A DNA stretch of 64,000 nt from Mycobacterium sp. GTDB taxonomy: Bacteria > Actinomycetota > Actinomycetes > Mycobacteriales > Mycobacteriaceae. The notes below the pieces were generated by a model. That model did not search any database. It saw nothing but the letters and a program-made list of their open reading frames with translations, and was not told the origin of the DNA. The stretch spans positions 16,907-80,906 of the forward strand of contig JAGQTU010000009.1 in NCBI GenBank assembly GCA_020438865.1, in the 5' to 3' direction. Position 1 is the stretch's first letter, and every line of letters starts with the position of its first letter. Position numbers and translations under genes: made by a program. This document shows positions 33,001 to 44,750 of this stretch, piece after piece.

Positions 33001-33434
33001 CCCTGCTCGCCCACGGCGGCCGCCTCGGCCTCGGCCTGCTCCTGCTCTTCGGCCGCCTTCGCGTCGGCGTCGGCCTTGGCCGCCCGACCCTCGGGGCTGC
33101 CCAGCGAGTTGCCCGGAATGCCGGCCTTGGCGTAGGTGTCGTTGCAGTTCAGGTAGAGCAGTACCCGGCCACCGCCGTTGATGCCGCTGGAGTCCAGGAA
33201 ATTGGCCGATCGCGAGCCGGTGACCCAGCACTCGTCGGTGGGCAGGAAGCTACCCACCCGCGTCGCGATGACGGCCGACTGCCCCGCGTCGCTGATCGCC
33301 TGAGTCGCGTCGGCGTAGGTCTGGCCGGCGTACTCGTTGATGGCGGCCGCGGTCCCGGTGCCGAAAGTCATCAGTGCCACCGCCGCGGTGCTCAGGGCAC
33401 CGGCGCCGACGATCATGATCCTGTTCAATGCCAC
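32997..33434 (-). CDS. Secreted PASTA-like protein (145 aa)
   Basis: Predicted exported protein. An N-terminal hydrophobic signal (IMIVGAGALSTAAVALMTFG) ends in TAAA, a likely signal-peptidase site near residue 31. The next 75 residues (AGQTYADATQAISDAGQSAVI ... ECWVTGSR) look like a PASTA-type domain with two cysteines that could form a disulfide. The C-terminus is an Ala/Glu-rich, probably helical tail of about 35 residues. The start is set at GTG 33434 after GGAGG. TTG and ATG codons 2 and 6 codons further in are alternatives. Function unknown, possibly cell-wall associated. Divergent from the desaturase gene. Confidence 0.65.
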   Translation of the reverse strand: MALNRIMIVGAGALSTAAVALMTFGTGTAAAINEYAGQTYADATQAISDAGQSAVIATRVGSFLPTDECWVTGSRSANFLDSSGINGGGRVLLYLNCNDTYAKAGIPGNSLGSPEGRAAKADADAKAAEEQEQAEAEAAAVGEQG

Positions 33435-33553
33435 CGACCTCCGGGTTTGCTGGGTAGTGGCTGCAGAATACCTCCGAACCGGGTACTCCGCAGAGGTCGG
33501 CGACATGCCGCCCGGAACGATGAACTTGAATGTCACCGGGATACACAGATATA

Positions 33554-33574
33554 TTGGTGCAACTACTAGGCACA
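33554..33574. promoter_or_regulatory. Possible operator upstream of desaturase
   Basis: Imperfect symmetry GTGC ... GCAC around ACTACTA, located just before the GGAGG ribosome site of the desaturase gene. The mycobacterial homologue desA1 is controlled by the TetR-like MadR. Whether this is such a site cannot be told from sequence alone. Confidence 0.25.
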
Positions 33575-33590
33575 GATAACTGGAGGGTCC

Positions 33591-34583
33591 ATGTCGAAAG
33601 ACCTGACCGACCTACAACTACTGCGCGAACTTGAACCCGTCGCGGAGGCTCTGACCAATCGACACATGTCGATGATGAAGGAGTGGAACCCGCACGACTA
33701 CATCCCGTGGTCGGACGGCAAGAACTACTACGCCCTGGGCGGCCAGGACTGGGATCCCGACCAGGCCAAGCTTTCCGAGGTCGCCCGGGTGGCCATGGTG
33801 CAGAACCTTCTCACCGAGGACAACCTGCCCGCGTACCACCGCGAGATCGCGATGAACTTCAGCCTTGACGGTCCCTGGGGCTACTGGGTGAACCGTTGGA
33901 CCGCCGAGGAGAACCGGCACGGCATCTCCATCCGGGACTACCTGGTGGTCACCCGCAACTGTGATCCCGTCGAGCTCGAAGAGCTGCGCATGGAGCAGAT
34001 GACCCGCGGCTTCTCGCCCGGCCAGAACCAGCAGGGTGACCTGTTCGCCGAGAGCCTGTTCGACTCGGTGATGTACGTCAGCTTCCAGGAACTGGCCACC
34101 CGCGTCTCGCACCGCAACACCGGCAAGGAGTGCAACGAGCCGGTCGCCGAGCAGCTGCTGGCACGGATCTCCAATGACGAGAACCTGCACATGATCTTCT
34201 ACCGCGACGTCAGCGCCGCCGGCCTGGACATCGCCCCCAACCAGGCGATCAAGTCGGTGCACCGCATCCTGCACAACTTCAAGATGCCCGGATACACCGT
34301 TCCGGAGTTCCGCCGCAAGGCCGTCATCATCGCCGTCGGCGGCGTCTACGACCCGCGCATCCACCTGGACGACGTGGTGATGCCGGTGCTCAAGAAGTGG
34401 CGCATCTTCGAGCGCGACGACTTCTCCGGCGAGGGCGCGCGGCTGCGTGACGAGCTGGGCAAGCTGGTCGAGGACCTCGAGGAGACCTGCGTGAAGTTCG
34501 AGGACGCCAAGGCCCGGCGGCTGGAGCGCGAGGCCAAGATGGCCGACAAGAAGAACGCGGTGCTGGCGGGAGCGTCGACGTAG
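33591..34583 (+). CDS. desA1: Acyl-ACP desaturase, DesA1 type (330 aa)
   Basis: Soluble di-iron acyl-ACP desaturase. The iron ligands are carried by E-E-N-R-H (TAEENRHG, Glu107/His110) and D-E-N-L-H (NDENLHM near residue 194), plus Glu76 in LLTEDN. The length equals mycobacterial DesA1 (Rv0824c), which introduces a double bond into meromycolic acid precursors and is essential in mycobacteria. The ATG follows CTGGAGGG. The C-terminal 40 residues are lysine/glutamate-rich and probably helical. Its stop leads directly into the tRNA-dihydrouridine synthase gene, as in M. tuberculosis. Confidence 0.93.
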   Translation: MSKDLTDLQLLRELEPVAEALTNRHMSMMKEWNPHDYIPWSDGKNYYALGGQDWDPDQAKLSEVARVAMVQNLLTEDNLPAYHREIAMNFSLDGPWGYWVNRWTAEENRHGISIRDYLVVTRNCDPVELEELRMEQMTRGFSPGQNQQGDLFAESLFDSVMYVSFQELATRVSHRNTGKECNEPVAEQLLARISNDENLHMIFYRDVSAAGLDIAPNQAIKSVHRILHNFKMPGYTVPEFRRKAVIIAVGGVYDPRIHLDDVVMPVLKKWRIFERDDFSGEGARLRDELGKLVEDLEETCVKFEDAKARRLEREAKMADKKNAVLAGAST

Positions 34584-34684
34584 CCGACACGACCCAGGCG
34601 AGCGTCGATACCCTCGACGACGCACCGGCACAACCGGCCACCACCGGGCTGCGGATCGGGCCTTTCGCCCTACGCAGCCCGGTC

Positions 34685-35782
34685 GTGTTGGCGCCCATGG
34701 CCGGGGTGACGAACGTCGCGTTCCGCACCCTGTGCCGTGAGCTCGAGGAGGCCCGGGTGGGCACCGTCAGCGGGCTCTACGTCTGCGAGATGGTGACCGC
34801 CCGCGCCCTGGTCGAGCGGCATCCGGTCACCATGCACATGACGGCGTTCGCGCCCCAGGAGTCGCCGCGCTCGCTGCAGCTGTACACCGTCGACCCGGCG
34901 ACCACCTACGACGCGGCGAGGATGATCGTCGAGGAGAACCTCGCCGACCACATCGACATGAACTTCGGCTGCCCGGTGCCGAAGGTCACCCGGCGCGGCG
35001 GCGGGGCCGCGCTGCCGTACAAGCGACGGCTGTTCGGCCAGATCGTCGCCGCCGCGGTCCGCGCCACCGAGGGCACGCCGGTGCCGGTGACGGTCAAGTT
35101 CCGGATCGGCATCGACGAGACCCATCACACCCACATCGACGCGGGCCGCATCGCCGAGCAGGAGGGCGCCGCCGCGGTGGCGCTGCACGCCCGCACCGCG
35201 GCCCAGCGTTATTCCGGGACCGCCGACTGGGATCAGATCGCCCGGCTGAAGGAGGCGGTCACGACCGTCCCGGTGCTGGGCAACGGCGACATCTTCGAGG
35301 CCAACGATGCGTTGGCGATGATGGCCGCCACCGGGTGTGACGGAGTCGTCATCGGCCGCGGGTGCCTGGGCAGGCCCTGGCTGTTCGCCGAGCTGTCCGC
35401 GGCGTTCACGGGCTCGCCGGCGCCCACCCCGCCGAGTCTGGGCGAGGTGGCCGATATCGTCCGCAGGCACGGCAGCCTGTTGGCCGACCATTTCGGTGAG
35501 GACAAGGGCATGCGGGACATCCGCAAGCACGTCGCCTGGTACCTGCACGGCTTCCCCGCCGGAGCTGACTTACGCCGGGCATTGGCGCTGGTCAAGACCC
35601 TCGACGAGCTCGACCGACTGCTGGGACTCCTCGACCGCGACGTACCCTTTCCGCCGGCGGCGGGCGGGCCGCGGGGCCGTCAGGGCTCGGCCGGTTCGGT
35701 CACCCTGCCCGAGGGGTGGCTCGACGACCCGGACGACTGCACGGTCCCGGCGGGAGCCGACGCCATGGTCTCGGGTGGCTGA
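34685..35782 (+). CDS. dus: tRNA-dihydrouridine synthase (at least 365 aa)
   Basis: FMN-dependent TIM-barrel enzyme reducing uridine in the tRNA D-loop. Motifs: LAPMAGVTNVAFRTLC (FMN site), DMNFGCPVPKVTRRGGG with the active-site cysteine, VTVKFRIGID, LHARTAAQRYSG and VLGNGDIF. Synteny matches Rv0823c. GTG 34685 is the first ATG, GTG or TTG in frame, yet the conserved first barrel strand (RIGPFALRSPVV) is encoded before it and the frame stays open from 34451. The true start must be upstream and non-standard, for example CTG 34649 or a codon overlapping the desaturase stop at 34581-34583. Confidence 0.9.
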   Translation: MLAPMAGVTNVAFRTLCRELEEARVGTVSGLYVCEMVTARALVERHPVTMHMTAFAPQESPRSLQLYTVDPATTYDAARMIVEENLADHIDMNFGCPVPKVTRRGGGAALPYKRRLFGQIVAAAVRATEGTPVPVTVKFRIGIDETHHTHIDAGRIAEQEGAAAVALHARTAAQRYSGTADWDQIARLKEAVTTVPVLGNGDIFEANDALAMMAATGCDGVVIGRGCLGRPWLFAELSAAFTGSPAPTPPSLGEVADIVRRHGSLLADHFGEDKGMRDIRKHVAWYLHGFPAGADLRRALALVKTLDELDRLLGLLDRDVPFPPAAGGPRGRQGSAGSVTLPEGWLDDPDDCTVPAGADAMVSGG

Positions 35783-36037
35783 ATCGAGACGGTCCCGAAA
35801 TCTCCTCGGACTCGCATGCTCTTAGATTGGCTCAGTACGATCTGACGTGGCTGGGAGACCGCTGAAGTGGCGGACCCCCACCGCGTGCTGCTAGAGACGT
35901 AGGAGCAGTTGTGTCGCCGCGAAGCGGCGGCCGGCCCCGGTGCCCAGAAATCCGCACCGCGGCCACGTCGCGCAGAGCCGCGCCAGCACCTCAACGAGCG
36001 GGTCCACCCGACCCGGACGGACACATGCGGAGGCACC

Positions 36038-38095
36038 ATGAGTGACGGCGACAACGCCACTCCTGGCGACCCCACCACGGCCGGTCCCGGTGACCACTAT
36101 CGGGTCACCCGCACGCCACCGCACGTTTCGCCGGCGGCCCCCTGGGAGCGCGCCGCCACGTCGGCACGGCCCGCAGCCGATCCCGACCGCTCCGGCAGCC
36201 ACACCGAGGGCCTGTCCGTCGCCGACCTGATCGCCAAGCTCGGCGGAACCACCCCGACCGTCCCACCGGCACGGCACCACAGTGCGGCCGAACCGGCGGC
36301 CCGCGACAACTCCCAGGACCGCACCGAACCCATTCCCGTCGTGCGCGGCGTCGCCGACGAGATTCCCAATCTGGCGGCCATCACCGGCAGGCGAGCACCC
36401 CTGGTCGCCCGGCGGGACCCAGAGCCCGATGACCGGGTGTCGCCGAAGCGCGTCGGCCGGCCGAAGGCCGGGAAGCCCGCGGAACCGAAACGCAAGAAGC
36501 GGCGGCCGATCATCCTGGCCGGGCGCTCGGCCGCGGTGCTGTTCGCGGTGTCCGCGCTCGCGCTGACCGGCGGGGCCTACCAGTGGCAGGCGTCCAAGAA
36601 CGACCTGCTGCGCAACGTCGCGGCGCTCGACCCGAACTCGCGCGACATCCTGGACCCGAACGCGCAGTTCGGTGACGAGAACTTCCTGATCGTCGGCGTG
36701 GACAGCCGTATCGGGGCGAACTCCGAGGTGGGGGCCGGGGACACGACCGACGCCGAAGGATCCCGATCGGACACCGTGATGCTGGTGAACATCCCGGCGA
36801 ACCGCAAGCGTGTGGTGGCGGTGTCCTTTCCTCGCGACCTGGCCATCACCCCGATGAGCTGTGAGGCCTGGGATCCCGAGACCGGCGACTACGGCCCGGT
36901 GTACGACAAGCACACCGGCGAGTGGAGCGACCAGTGGCGCTACACCGAGACCAAGCTGAACTCGGCCTACTCGCTCGGCGGGCCCAAGTGCCTGGTCAAG
37001 GCCATTCAGAAGATCTCCGGGCTGTCGATCAACCGGTTCATGGCGGTGGACTTCAATGGCTTCGCCAAGATGGTCGACGCCCTGGGTGGGGTCGACGTCT
37101 GCAGCACCACCCCGCTGGAGGACTACGAACTCGGAACGGTGCTGGCCACCGCCGGCCATCAGCGGCTGGACGGCCACAGTGCGCTCAACTACGTGCGGGC
37201 CCGGCAGGTCACCACCGAGGGCAACGGCGACTACGGCCGCATCAAGCGCCAGCAGCTGTTCCTGTCCTCGCTGCTGCGCTCGGTGATCTCCACCGACACC
37301 CTGTTCAGCCTCAACAAGCTGAACGATGTGGTGAACATGTTCGTCGGCGACACCTACGTCGACAACGTCAAGACCAAGGACCTCGTCGACCTCGGACAAT
37401 CGCTGCAGGGTGTGGCCGCCGGACGCATCACGTTCGTGACCGTGCCGACCACCGGCGTCACCGATGCCGACGGCAACGAGGAGCCGCGCAGCGAGGACAT
37501 CCGGGCGCTGTTCGACGCGATCATCAATGACGACCCGCTGCCGGGCGAGAACGACAAGAACGCGACGACCGGGCAGGTCGCCCAGGCCGACAAGACCTCG
37601 GAGGCCATCGCTGAGGCCGCCACCCCCTCGAGCACCGCCCCGGCGGTCCCCGACTCCCCGGACACCAAGGTGACGGAGCTCATCAACGCGGTGACCACCG
37701 ACCCGAAGGACGTCACGGTCCAGGTCTCCAATTCCACCGCCGACAGCGGTGTGGCCAACACCGCCAGCACCCAACTGGCCGAGCACGGCTTCCATGTGCT
37801 GAACCCCGACGACTACTCCGACACCGTCACGACCACGACGGTGCTGTTCTCCGCGGGCAACGAGCAGGCGGCGGCGACGGTCGCCGCGGCATTCCCGAAT
37901 GCGCAGATCGAGCGGGTCACCGGCCTCGGCGAGGTGGTTCAGGTTGTGCTCGGTCCGGACTTCACGGCCGTCAACGCGCCGCCCGCCAGTGGTTCAGCGG
38001 TCAAGGTTCCGGTCACCCACACCGGAAGCAGCACCCCCACCCAGCTGCCCGAGGATCTCACGGTGACCAACGCGGCTGACGTGACCTGCGAATAG
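36038..38095 (+). CDS. LytR-CpsA-Psr family ligase (685 aa)
   Basis: Membrane-anchored LCP protein that attaches polyprenyl-linked glycans, such as arabinogalactan, to peptidoglycan. The layout is a long acidic, disordered cytoplasmic N-terminus (about 150 residues), a basic stretch, a membrane helix (about 158-180) and the LCP catalytic domain (FLIVGVDSR, SDTVMLVNIP, VSFPRDLAI, MVDALGGVDVC, LNYVRARQVTTEGNGDYGRIKRQQ). A proline/threonine linker follows, then a LytR_C domain (VQVSNSTADSGVANTASTQLAE). The length matches Rv0822c. The ATG follows GCGGAGG. The 255 bp upstream hold a small hairpin (35913-35930) and promoter-like AT patches but no gene. Confidence 0.9.
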   Translation: MSDGDNATPGDPTTAGPGDHYRVTRTPPHVSPAAPWERAATSARPAADPDRSGSHTEGLSVADLIAKLGGTTPTVPPARHHSAAEPAARDNSQDRTEPIPVVRGVADEIPNLAAITGRRAPLVARRDPEPDDRVSPKRVGRPKAGKPAEPKRKKRRPIILAGRSAAVLFAVSALALTGGAYQWQASKNDLLRNVAALDPNSRDILDPNAQFGDENFLIVGVDSRIGANSEVGAGDTTDAEGSRSDTVMLVNIPANRKRVVAVSFPRDLAITPMSCEAWDPETGDYGPVYDKHTGEWSDQWRYTETKLNSAYSLGGPKCLVKAIQKISGLSINRFMAVDFNGFAKMVDALGGVDVCSTTPLEDYELGTVLATAGHQRLDGHSALNYVRARQVTTEGNGDYGRIKRQQLFLSSLLRSVISTDTLFSLNKLNDVVNMFVGDTYVDNVKTKDLVDLGQSLQGVAAGRITFVTVPTTGVTDADGNEEPRSEDIRALFDAIINDDPLPGENDKNATTGQVAQADKTSEAIAEAATPSSTAPAVPDSPDTKVTELINAVTTDPKDVTVQVSNSTADSGVANTASTQLAEHGFHVLNPDDYSDTVTTTTVLFSAGNEQAAATVAAAFPNAQIERVTGLGEVVQVVLGPDFTAVNAPPASGSAVKVPVTHTGSSTPTQLPEDLTVTNAADVTCE

Positions 38096-38188
38096 CGGTT
38101 GCCGCCCGCCGACTTGGGTAGGACTCATTCACCTGTCGTTCACCCCGTCGCGGCGCTGAGCCACGGTGTCGGGAAGTAGGCTTGGCCA

Positions 38189-38854
38189 ATGCGGACCGCG
38201 TACCACGACCAACTCGATGCGCTGACCCAGCAACTGGCCGAGATGTGCCGGATGGCGGGGGTCGCCATGGAGCGCGCCACCCAGGCCCTGCTGCAGGCCG
38301 ACCTGACGCTGGCCGAGCAGGTGATCAGTGACCACGAGCAGATCAGCGCCTCCAGCGCGCGCGCCGAGGAGGCCGCCTTCGTGCTGCTGGCGCTGCAGGC
38401 GCCCGTCGCCGGTGATCTGCGCGCGATCGTGAGCTCCATCCAGATCGTGGCCGACGTGGACCGGATGGGCGCACTGGCGCTGCATGTGGCCAAGATCGCC
38501 CGCCGCCGCCACCCCCAGCATGCGCTGCCCGAGGAGGTCAACGGCTACTTCGCCGAAATGGGCCGCGTCGCAGTCGAACTGGGTGAGAGCGCCCGCGAGG
38601 TGTTGATCTCACGCGATCCGGACAAGGCCCGCAGCATCCGCGAAGAAGACGACGCGATGGACGACCTGCACCGCCATCTGTTCACCGTGATGATGGATCG
38701 GGAGTGGAAGCACGGCGTCGCCGCCGCCGTGGACGTGACGCTGCTGGGCCGGTTCTACGAACGGTTCGCCGACCATGCCGTGGAGATCTCCCGGCGGGTC
38801 ATCTTCCAGGTGACCGGCCGGCTGCCGGACGAAGAGGAAATCGCCACCTACTGA
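38189..38854 (+). CDS. phoU: Phosphate signalling protein PhoU (PhoY2 type, 221 aa)
   Basis: Two-repeat helical-bundle protein linking the Pst transporter to the SenX3-RegX3 phosphate sensor system. The E/DxxxD metal-site helices are visible ([19 protein letters not shown] and [19 protein letters not shown]). Length and position match mycobacterial PhoY2 (Rv0821c). TAGGCT (38177-38182) lies 6 nt before the ATG, so the mRNA is probably leaderless. It converges with pstB, with 15 bp between the stops. In mycobacteria PhoY proteins restrain RegX3 in phosphate-rich conditions and affect persistence (known from M. tuberculosis). Confidence 0.93.
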   Translation: MRTAYHDQLDALTQQLAEMCRMAGVAMERATQALLQADLTLAEQVISDHEQISASSARAEEAAFVLLALQAPVAGDLRAIVSSIQIVADVDRMGALALHVAKIARRRHPQHALPEEVNGYFAEMGRVAVELGESAREVLISRDPDKARSIREEDDAMDDLHRHLFTVMMDREWKHGVAAAVDVTLLGRFYERFADHAVEISRRVIFQVTGRLPDEEEIATY

Positions 38855-38869
38855 GGTGGATCCGGCGAC

Positions 38870-39646
38870 CTAGCCGAACCGCCCGGAGATGTAATCCTCC
38901 GTGGCCCGCTGGGCAGGGTTGGAGAAGATCTTCTCGGTGTCGTCCACCTCGACGAGCTTGCCCGGCTTCCCGGTGGCCTCCAGGTTGAAGAACGCCGTCT
39001 GATCGCTGACGCGGGCCGCCTGCTGCATGTTGTGCGTGACGATGACGATCGTGAAGTCCTGCTTGAGTTCGGCGATCAGATCCTCGATGGCGAGCGTCGA
39101 GATCGGGTCCAGGGCCGAGCACGGCTCGTCCATGAGCAGCACATCGGGCTGCACGGCGATCGCGCGGGCGATGCACAGCCGCTGCTGCTGGCCGCCGGAG
39201 AGCCCACCGCCCGGCTTGTCGAGGCGGTCCTTGACCTCGTTCCACAGGTTTGCGCCCTTGAGGGAGCGCTCCGCGGTCTCGTCGATCACCTTCCGGTTGC
39301 GCACGCCCTGCAGCTTCAGCCCGGCGACCACGTTGTCCTTGATGGACATGGTGGGGAACGGGTTCGGCCGCTGGAAGACCATGCCGATGGTCTTGCGCAC
39401 ACTCACCGGGTCGACTCCCGAACCGTAGATGTCCTCCCCGTCGAGCAGCACCGAGCCTTCGACTCGGCCGCCCGGGATCACCTCGTGCATCCGGTTGAGG
39501 GCACGGAGCACCGTGGACTTGCCGCAGCCGGACGGTCCGATGAACGCCGTGACGCTGCGCGGCGGCACCGCCAGCGACACGTCGGCCACCGCGTGGAAGG
39601 AGCCGTAGTAGATGTTGACGTCTTTGAGGTCGATCCGCTTTGCCAT
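38870..39646 (-). CDS. pstB: Phosphate ABC transporter ATP-binding protein PstB/PhoT (258 aa)
   Basis: ATPase of the high-affinity phosphate importer. Walker [10 protein letters not shown] is at residues 37-45, the Q-loop VFQRPNPFP follows, the ABC signature is LSGGQQQR, Walker B is VLLMDEP and the switch histidine is in VTHNMQQ. Orthologue of PhoT (Rv0820). Here it is the last gene of a complete pstS-pstC-pstA-pstB operon, as in M. smegmatis, whereas in M. tuberculosis it stands apart from the pst genes. It lies tail-to-tail with phoU. Confidence 0.95.
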   Translation of the reverse strand: MAKRIDLKDVNIYYGSFHAVADVSLAVPPRSVTAFIGPSGCGKSTVLRALNRMHEVIPGGRVEGSVLLDGEDIYGSGVDPVSVRKTIGMVFQRPNPFPTMSIKDNVVAGLKLQGVRNRKVIDETAERSLKGANLWNEVKDRLDKPGGGLSGGQQQRLCIARAIAVQPDVLLMDEPCSALDPISTLAIEDLIAELKQDFTIVIVTHNMQQAARVSDQTAFFNLEATGKPGKLVEVDDTEKIFSNPAQRATEDYISGRFG

Positions 39647-39666
39647 GTGTTCTCTCCTCGAGGCCG

Positions 39667-40572
39667 TCAGGTGCGATTTCGGGCCAGGTAGCGGTTGACG
39701 AACGCGGCGGCGATGTACAGGGCCGCAACCAGCAGGATCAGGGTCAGCGCGGCGCCCCAGACCCGCAGCCGGCCCGCCGCCTCCGGATTGGTCAGTTCGG
39801 TGTAGATCAACAGCGGCAGGGAGGCCATGTTGCCGTTGAGCGCGTCGTAGTTGATGGACCGGGCGTAGCCCACCAGCACCAGCACCGGTGCGGTCTCACC
39901 CATCACCCGCGCCAGCGCCAGCAGGATTCCGCTGATCATTCCGGGCAGCGCGGTCGGCACCACCACCCGCAGGATGGTCTTCCACTTGGGAATGCCCAAC
40001 GCGTATGAGGCTTCCCGCAATTCGTCGGGAACCAGCTTGAGCATCTCCTCGGTGTTGCGCACCACCACCGGCAGCATCAGCAACACCAGCGCCAGGGCGA
40101 CGGCGAATGCGCTCTGCGGAAACCCGAGGGTGGCGATCCACAACGCGAAGATGAAGAGCGCCGCGACGATCGACGGAACACCGGCGAGGATGTCGACCAT
40201 GAAGGTGGTGACCTTCGCGAAGCGGCCGCGGCCGTACTCCACCAGGTAGATGGCGGCCATGATGCCGAGCGGAACCGAGAGCACCGCAGCGATACCCGCC
40301 TGGATCAACGTCCCGTAGATCGCGTGGTAGACGCCGCCGGCGAACTGATCGGGCAGCACACCGGCCAGCGATCGGCTCCACCAACCCGGGCTGATGACCG
40401 CCTTGAATCCCCGCTCCAGGACGGTGTAGAGCACCCATACGAGCGGCACCATGGCGATCAGGAAAGCGGTGCCGAACAATGTGGTCGCAAGGGCGTTCTT
40501 GAACTTGCGACTGCGGCTGATGGGATGGAACGTCGGACCCTTGACCGGCGCGTCGAGCGTGGCTTGCGTCAT
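39667..40572 (-). CDS. pstA: Phosphate ABC transporter permease PstA (301 aa)
   Basis: Inner-membrane permease with six predicted helices. The EAA-type loop that contacts PstB is [28 protein letters not shown] near residue 200. Together with PstC it forms the phosphate channel. The start overlaps the pstC stop by 4 bp, and pstB follows after 20 bp. Confidence 0.94.
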   Translation of the reverse strand: MTQATLDAPVKGPTFHPISRSRKFKNALATTLFGTAFLIAMVPLVWVLYTVLERGFKAVISPGWWSRSLAGVLPDQFAGGVYHAIYGTLIQAGIAAVLSVPLGIMAAIYLVEYGRGRFAKVTTFMVDILAGVPSIVAALFIFALWIATLGFPQSAFAVALALVLLMLPVVVRNTEEMLKLVPDELREASYALGIPKWKTILRVVVPTALPGMISGILLALARVMGETAPVLVLVGYARSINYDALNGNMASLPLLIYTELTNPEAAGRLRVWGAALTLILLVAALYIAAAFVNRYLARNRT

Positions 40573-41612
40573 CCTCCGCTCACCCTTCCTCCCGCGGCCG
40601 CGCGGGCCAGTGCATTGACGATGAACGTCAAGATGAACAAGACGAAGCCGGCGGCGATGTAGGCGCCGGTTGGCAGCGGCGAGCTGAATTCGGCTGCGGC
40701 GGAGGCGATCTTGGAGGCGAACGTGTAGCCGCCGTCGAACAGCGACCAGTGGCCGGCCTGGGCGGCCGAACGCAGGATGATCAACACGGCGACCGTCTCA
40801 CCGAGCGCGCGCCCCAGGCCTAGCATCGAACCGGCGATCATCCCGCTGCGGCCATAGGGGAACACCGTCATGCGGATGACTTCCCATTTGGTGGCCCCAA
40901 GGGCCTGGGCGGCCTCGACATGGCCGCGCGGCGTGAGGCTGAACACCTCCCTGGTCACCGAGGTGATGATCGGCAGAATCATCACGGCCAGAACGACTCC
41001 GGCGGTGAAGATCGTCCCGCCGCCGGCCAGGGAGACATTGCCCTTGGCGAAGAGGAAGAACCAGCCGAGGTGGTCGTTCAGGAACCGGGCGACCGGCTCG
41101 AGCCAGGGTGCCAGCACGAAGATCCCCCAGAGACCGAACACGATCGAGGGCACCGCGGCCAGCAGGTCGACCAGGATCGCGAACGGCCGGGCCAGCCGGC
41201 GCGGTGCGTAGTTCGTCAGGAACGCCGCGATGCCGATCGCGATCGGTACCGCGATCACGAGGGCGAACAGCGAACTCAGCACGGTGACCTGGAACAGTTC
41301 GGCGATGCCGAACCGCAGGTTCTCGGCGTCGTTCGTCACGAACTCGGAGCTGGTGAAGAAGTTGGCCTTGTTGACGCGCAGCGATGGCACCGCGCGAATG
41401 ATCAGGAACAGGGCCATCAAGGCGATAGCACCGATGATGGTGGCGCCCGCCGCCACCGCGATCGACCCGAAGATCCGATCGCCCCAGCGGTTGCCGCCGC
41501 GCAGGCCGGACTGGGGCGGGAGCTTCGGAGGCACGTTGTCAGTATTCCGCGACCGCTGTGGGCCTGCGGGGGTTCGCGGGCCCACGGCGGTCGGTTCGGG
41601 TTTGATCGTCAC
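40569..41612 (-). CDS. pstC: Phosphate ABC transporter permease PstC (347 aa)
   Basis: Second permease of the phosphate importer, with a roughly 40-residue cytoplasmic N-terminus, six membrane helices and the coupling loop [28 protein letters not shown] near residue 245. GTG start at 41612, 10 bp after pstS. Translation is probably coupled through the operon. Confidence 0.94.
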   Translation of the reverse strand: MTIKPEPTAVGPRTPAGPQRSRNTDNVPPKLPPQSGLRGGNRWGDRIFGSIAVAAGATIIGAIALMALFLIIRAVPSLRVNKANFFTSSEFVTNDAENLRFGIAELFQVTVLSSLFALVIAVPIAIGIAAFLTNYAPRRLARPFAILVDLLAAVPSIVFGLWGIFVLAPWLEPVARFLNDHLGWFFLFAKGNVSLAGGGTIFTAGVVLAVMILPIITSVTREVFSLTPRGHVEAAQALGATKWEVIRMTVFPYGRSGMIAGSMLGLGRALGETVAVLIILRSAAQAGHWSLFDGGYTFASKIASAAAEFSSPLPTGAYIAAGFVLFILTFIVNALARAAAGGRVSGG

Positions 41613-41622
41613 GGGTTACCAC

Positions 41623-42750
41623 TCATGCGATGGCGTCGATGGCGGCGCTTAGCTTGCCCTTGAACGAGTCCGGCACCGGGATGTAGCCGTTGTCGGTCAG
41701 GCCCTCCTGACCCTTGCCGAGCGCGATGGTCAGGAACGCCTTGACGGCCGGCGCGACCTGGCTGTCCGGGTACTTCGAGCAGACGACGGTGTAGGTGCCG
41801 AGCACGATCGGGTAGGCGCCGGGCGTGGTGGGGTTGTAGAACGACGAGGTGTCGAGCACCAGGTCGTTGCCCTGGCCCTTGATCTTCACGCCCTCGATGG
41901 ACTTGCCCACCGACTCAACGCTGAGCACCACCGGATCCGGTCCGGCCGAGGTGATGACGTTGGCGATCTGCAGCCCCTGGTTCTTGGCGAACGACCACTC
42001 GTTGTAGGTGATCGAGCCGGGGGTGCTCTTGATCGCCGCCGAGGTGCCCTCGTTGCCCTTGGCCCCCTCGCCGGTGCCGCCGTTGAAGGTCTTGCCGGCC
42101 CCCTTGCCCCACGCCCCGTTGGACGCGGCGTCGAGGTACTTCTGGAAGTTGTCGGTGGTTCCCGACTCGTCACTGCGGAAGATGACGACGATCGGGGTCG
42201 CCGGCAGGGCCTTGCCCTGGTTCAGCGCCGCGATCTCGGGGGCGTCCCAGCTCTTCACGGTGCCGTTGAAGATCTTGGCCGCCGTCGGACCGTCGAGCGC
42301 GATGCCGTCGACGCCGGGAACGTTGTAGGTGATCGCGATCGGGCCGAACACCATCGGCAGGTTCCACGCGTCGCTACCGCCGCAGCGCGCCTTGGCCTTC
42401 TCCACCTCGCCCTTGTCCGGGTTCAGCGGTGAGTCGGTGCCGCCGAAATCGGTTTGGCCGCCGATGAATTCGGACACGCCTGCGCCGGACCCGCTGGAGG
42501 TGTAGTTGACGGTGAAGCCGGGGCAGGCCGCCTCGTAGGCGGTGACAAAGCGCGTCATGGCGTTCGCCTGCGCCGAGGAGCCGCTGGCCTTGAGCGACTT
42601 CTTACCCGCGCAGTTCGACGACGAACCGCCATCCGAGCCGGACGATGACGTGGCGTTGTTGTCGCTACCGCACGCCGACAGCGACACGGTCGCGATCGCC
42701 GCGACAGCCACGGTGGTGCCGAACGCCTTGCCAATCCTCTTGAAGCTCAC
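41623..42750 (-). CDS. pstS: Phosphate-binding lipoprotein PstS (375 aa)
   Basis: Periplasmic phosphate receptor of the ABC importer. The signal peptide ends in the lipobox LSAC with Cys27 as the lipid-anchor residue, followed by a Ser/Gly-rich linker. Phosphate-binding landmarks are [33 protein letters not shown] and [15 protein letters not shown]. The GTG at 42750 is chosen because it gives a normal signal peptide and has GTGGGA upstream. The open frame before it adds 24 residues without a signal. First gene of the operon, preceded by a PHO-box-like triple repeat at 42827-42856. Confidence 0.95.
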   Translation of the reverse strand: MSFKRIGKAFGTTVAVAAIATVSLSACGSDNNATSSSGSDGGSSSNCAGKKSLKASGSSAQANAMTRFVTAYEAACPGFTVNYTSSGSGAGVSEFIGGQTDFGGTDSPLNPDKGEVEKAKARCGGSDAWNLPMVFGPIAITYNVPGVDGIALDGPTAAKIFNGTVKSWDAPEIAALNQGKALPATPIVVIFRSDESGTTDNFQKYLDAASNGAWGKGAGKTFNGGTGEGAKGNEGTSAAIKSTPGSITYNEWSFAKNQGLQIANVITSAGPDPVVLSVESVGKSIEGVKIKGQGNDLVLDTSSFYNPTTPGAYPIVLGTYTVVCSKYPDSQVAPAVKAFLTIALGKGQEGLTDNGYIPVPDSFKGKLSAAIDAIA

Positions 42751-42826
42751 TGATCCCACTTTCGTTCGTCGGCTTGCAGACTCCCGGGAAACGTAAGCGG
42801 TGGCGGTGCACGGAACGGACATGGCA

Positions 42827-42856
42827 GGTGAACGACGGGTGAACAGGTCGGTGAAC
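42827..42856 (-). promoter_or_regulatory. PHO-box-like triple direct repeat (RegX3/PhoP site)
   Basis: Three copies of GGTGAAC (42827-42833, 42838-42844, 42850-42856) at 11- and 12-bp spacing. On the strand of pstS they read GTTCACC. Direct repeats of GTTCACC at 11-bp intervals are the known binding pattern of Streptomyces PhoP and its mycobacterial counterpart RegX3. The array lies 77-106 bp upstream of the pstS start, so it should drive phosphate-starvation induction of pstSCAB. Confidence 0.8.
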
Positions 42857-42879
42857 GGGGCCTTACCAGCAGCAGGTAG

Positions 42880-44718
<1,839 letters not shown>

Positions 44719-44750
44719 TTAACCCGCGACCTGCTATTTAGCCGATCTCA

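Noticed and set aside
35891-37795. A 634-codon minus-strand open frame opposite the LytR-CpsA-Psr gene
   Set aside because: Shadow frame. The plus strand encodes a full LCP domain protein with an upstream ribosome site.
38844-38859. 6-bp hairpin CCACCT/AGGTGG at the phoU stop as a terminator
   Set aside because: Short stem without U-tract, overlapping the stop codon. Too weak to list as a terminator between phoU and pstB.
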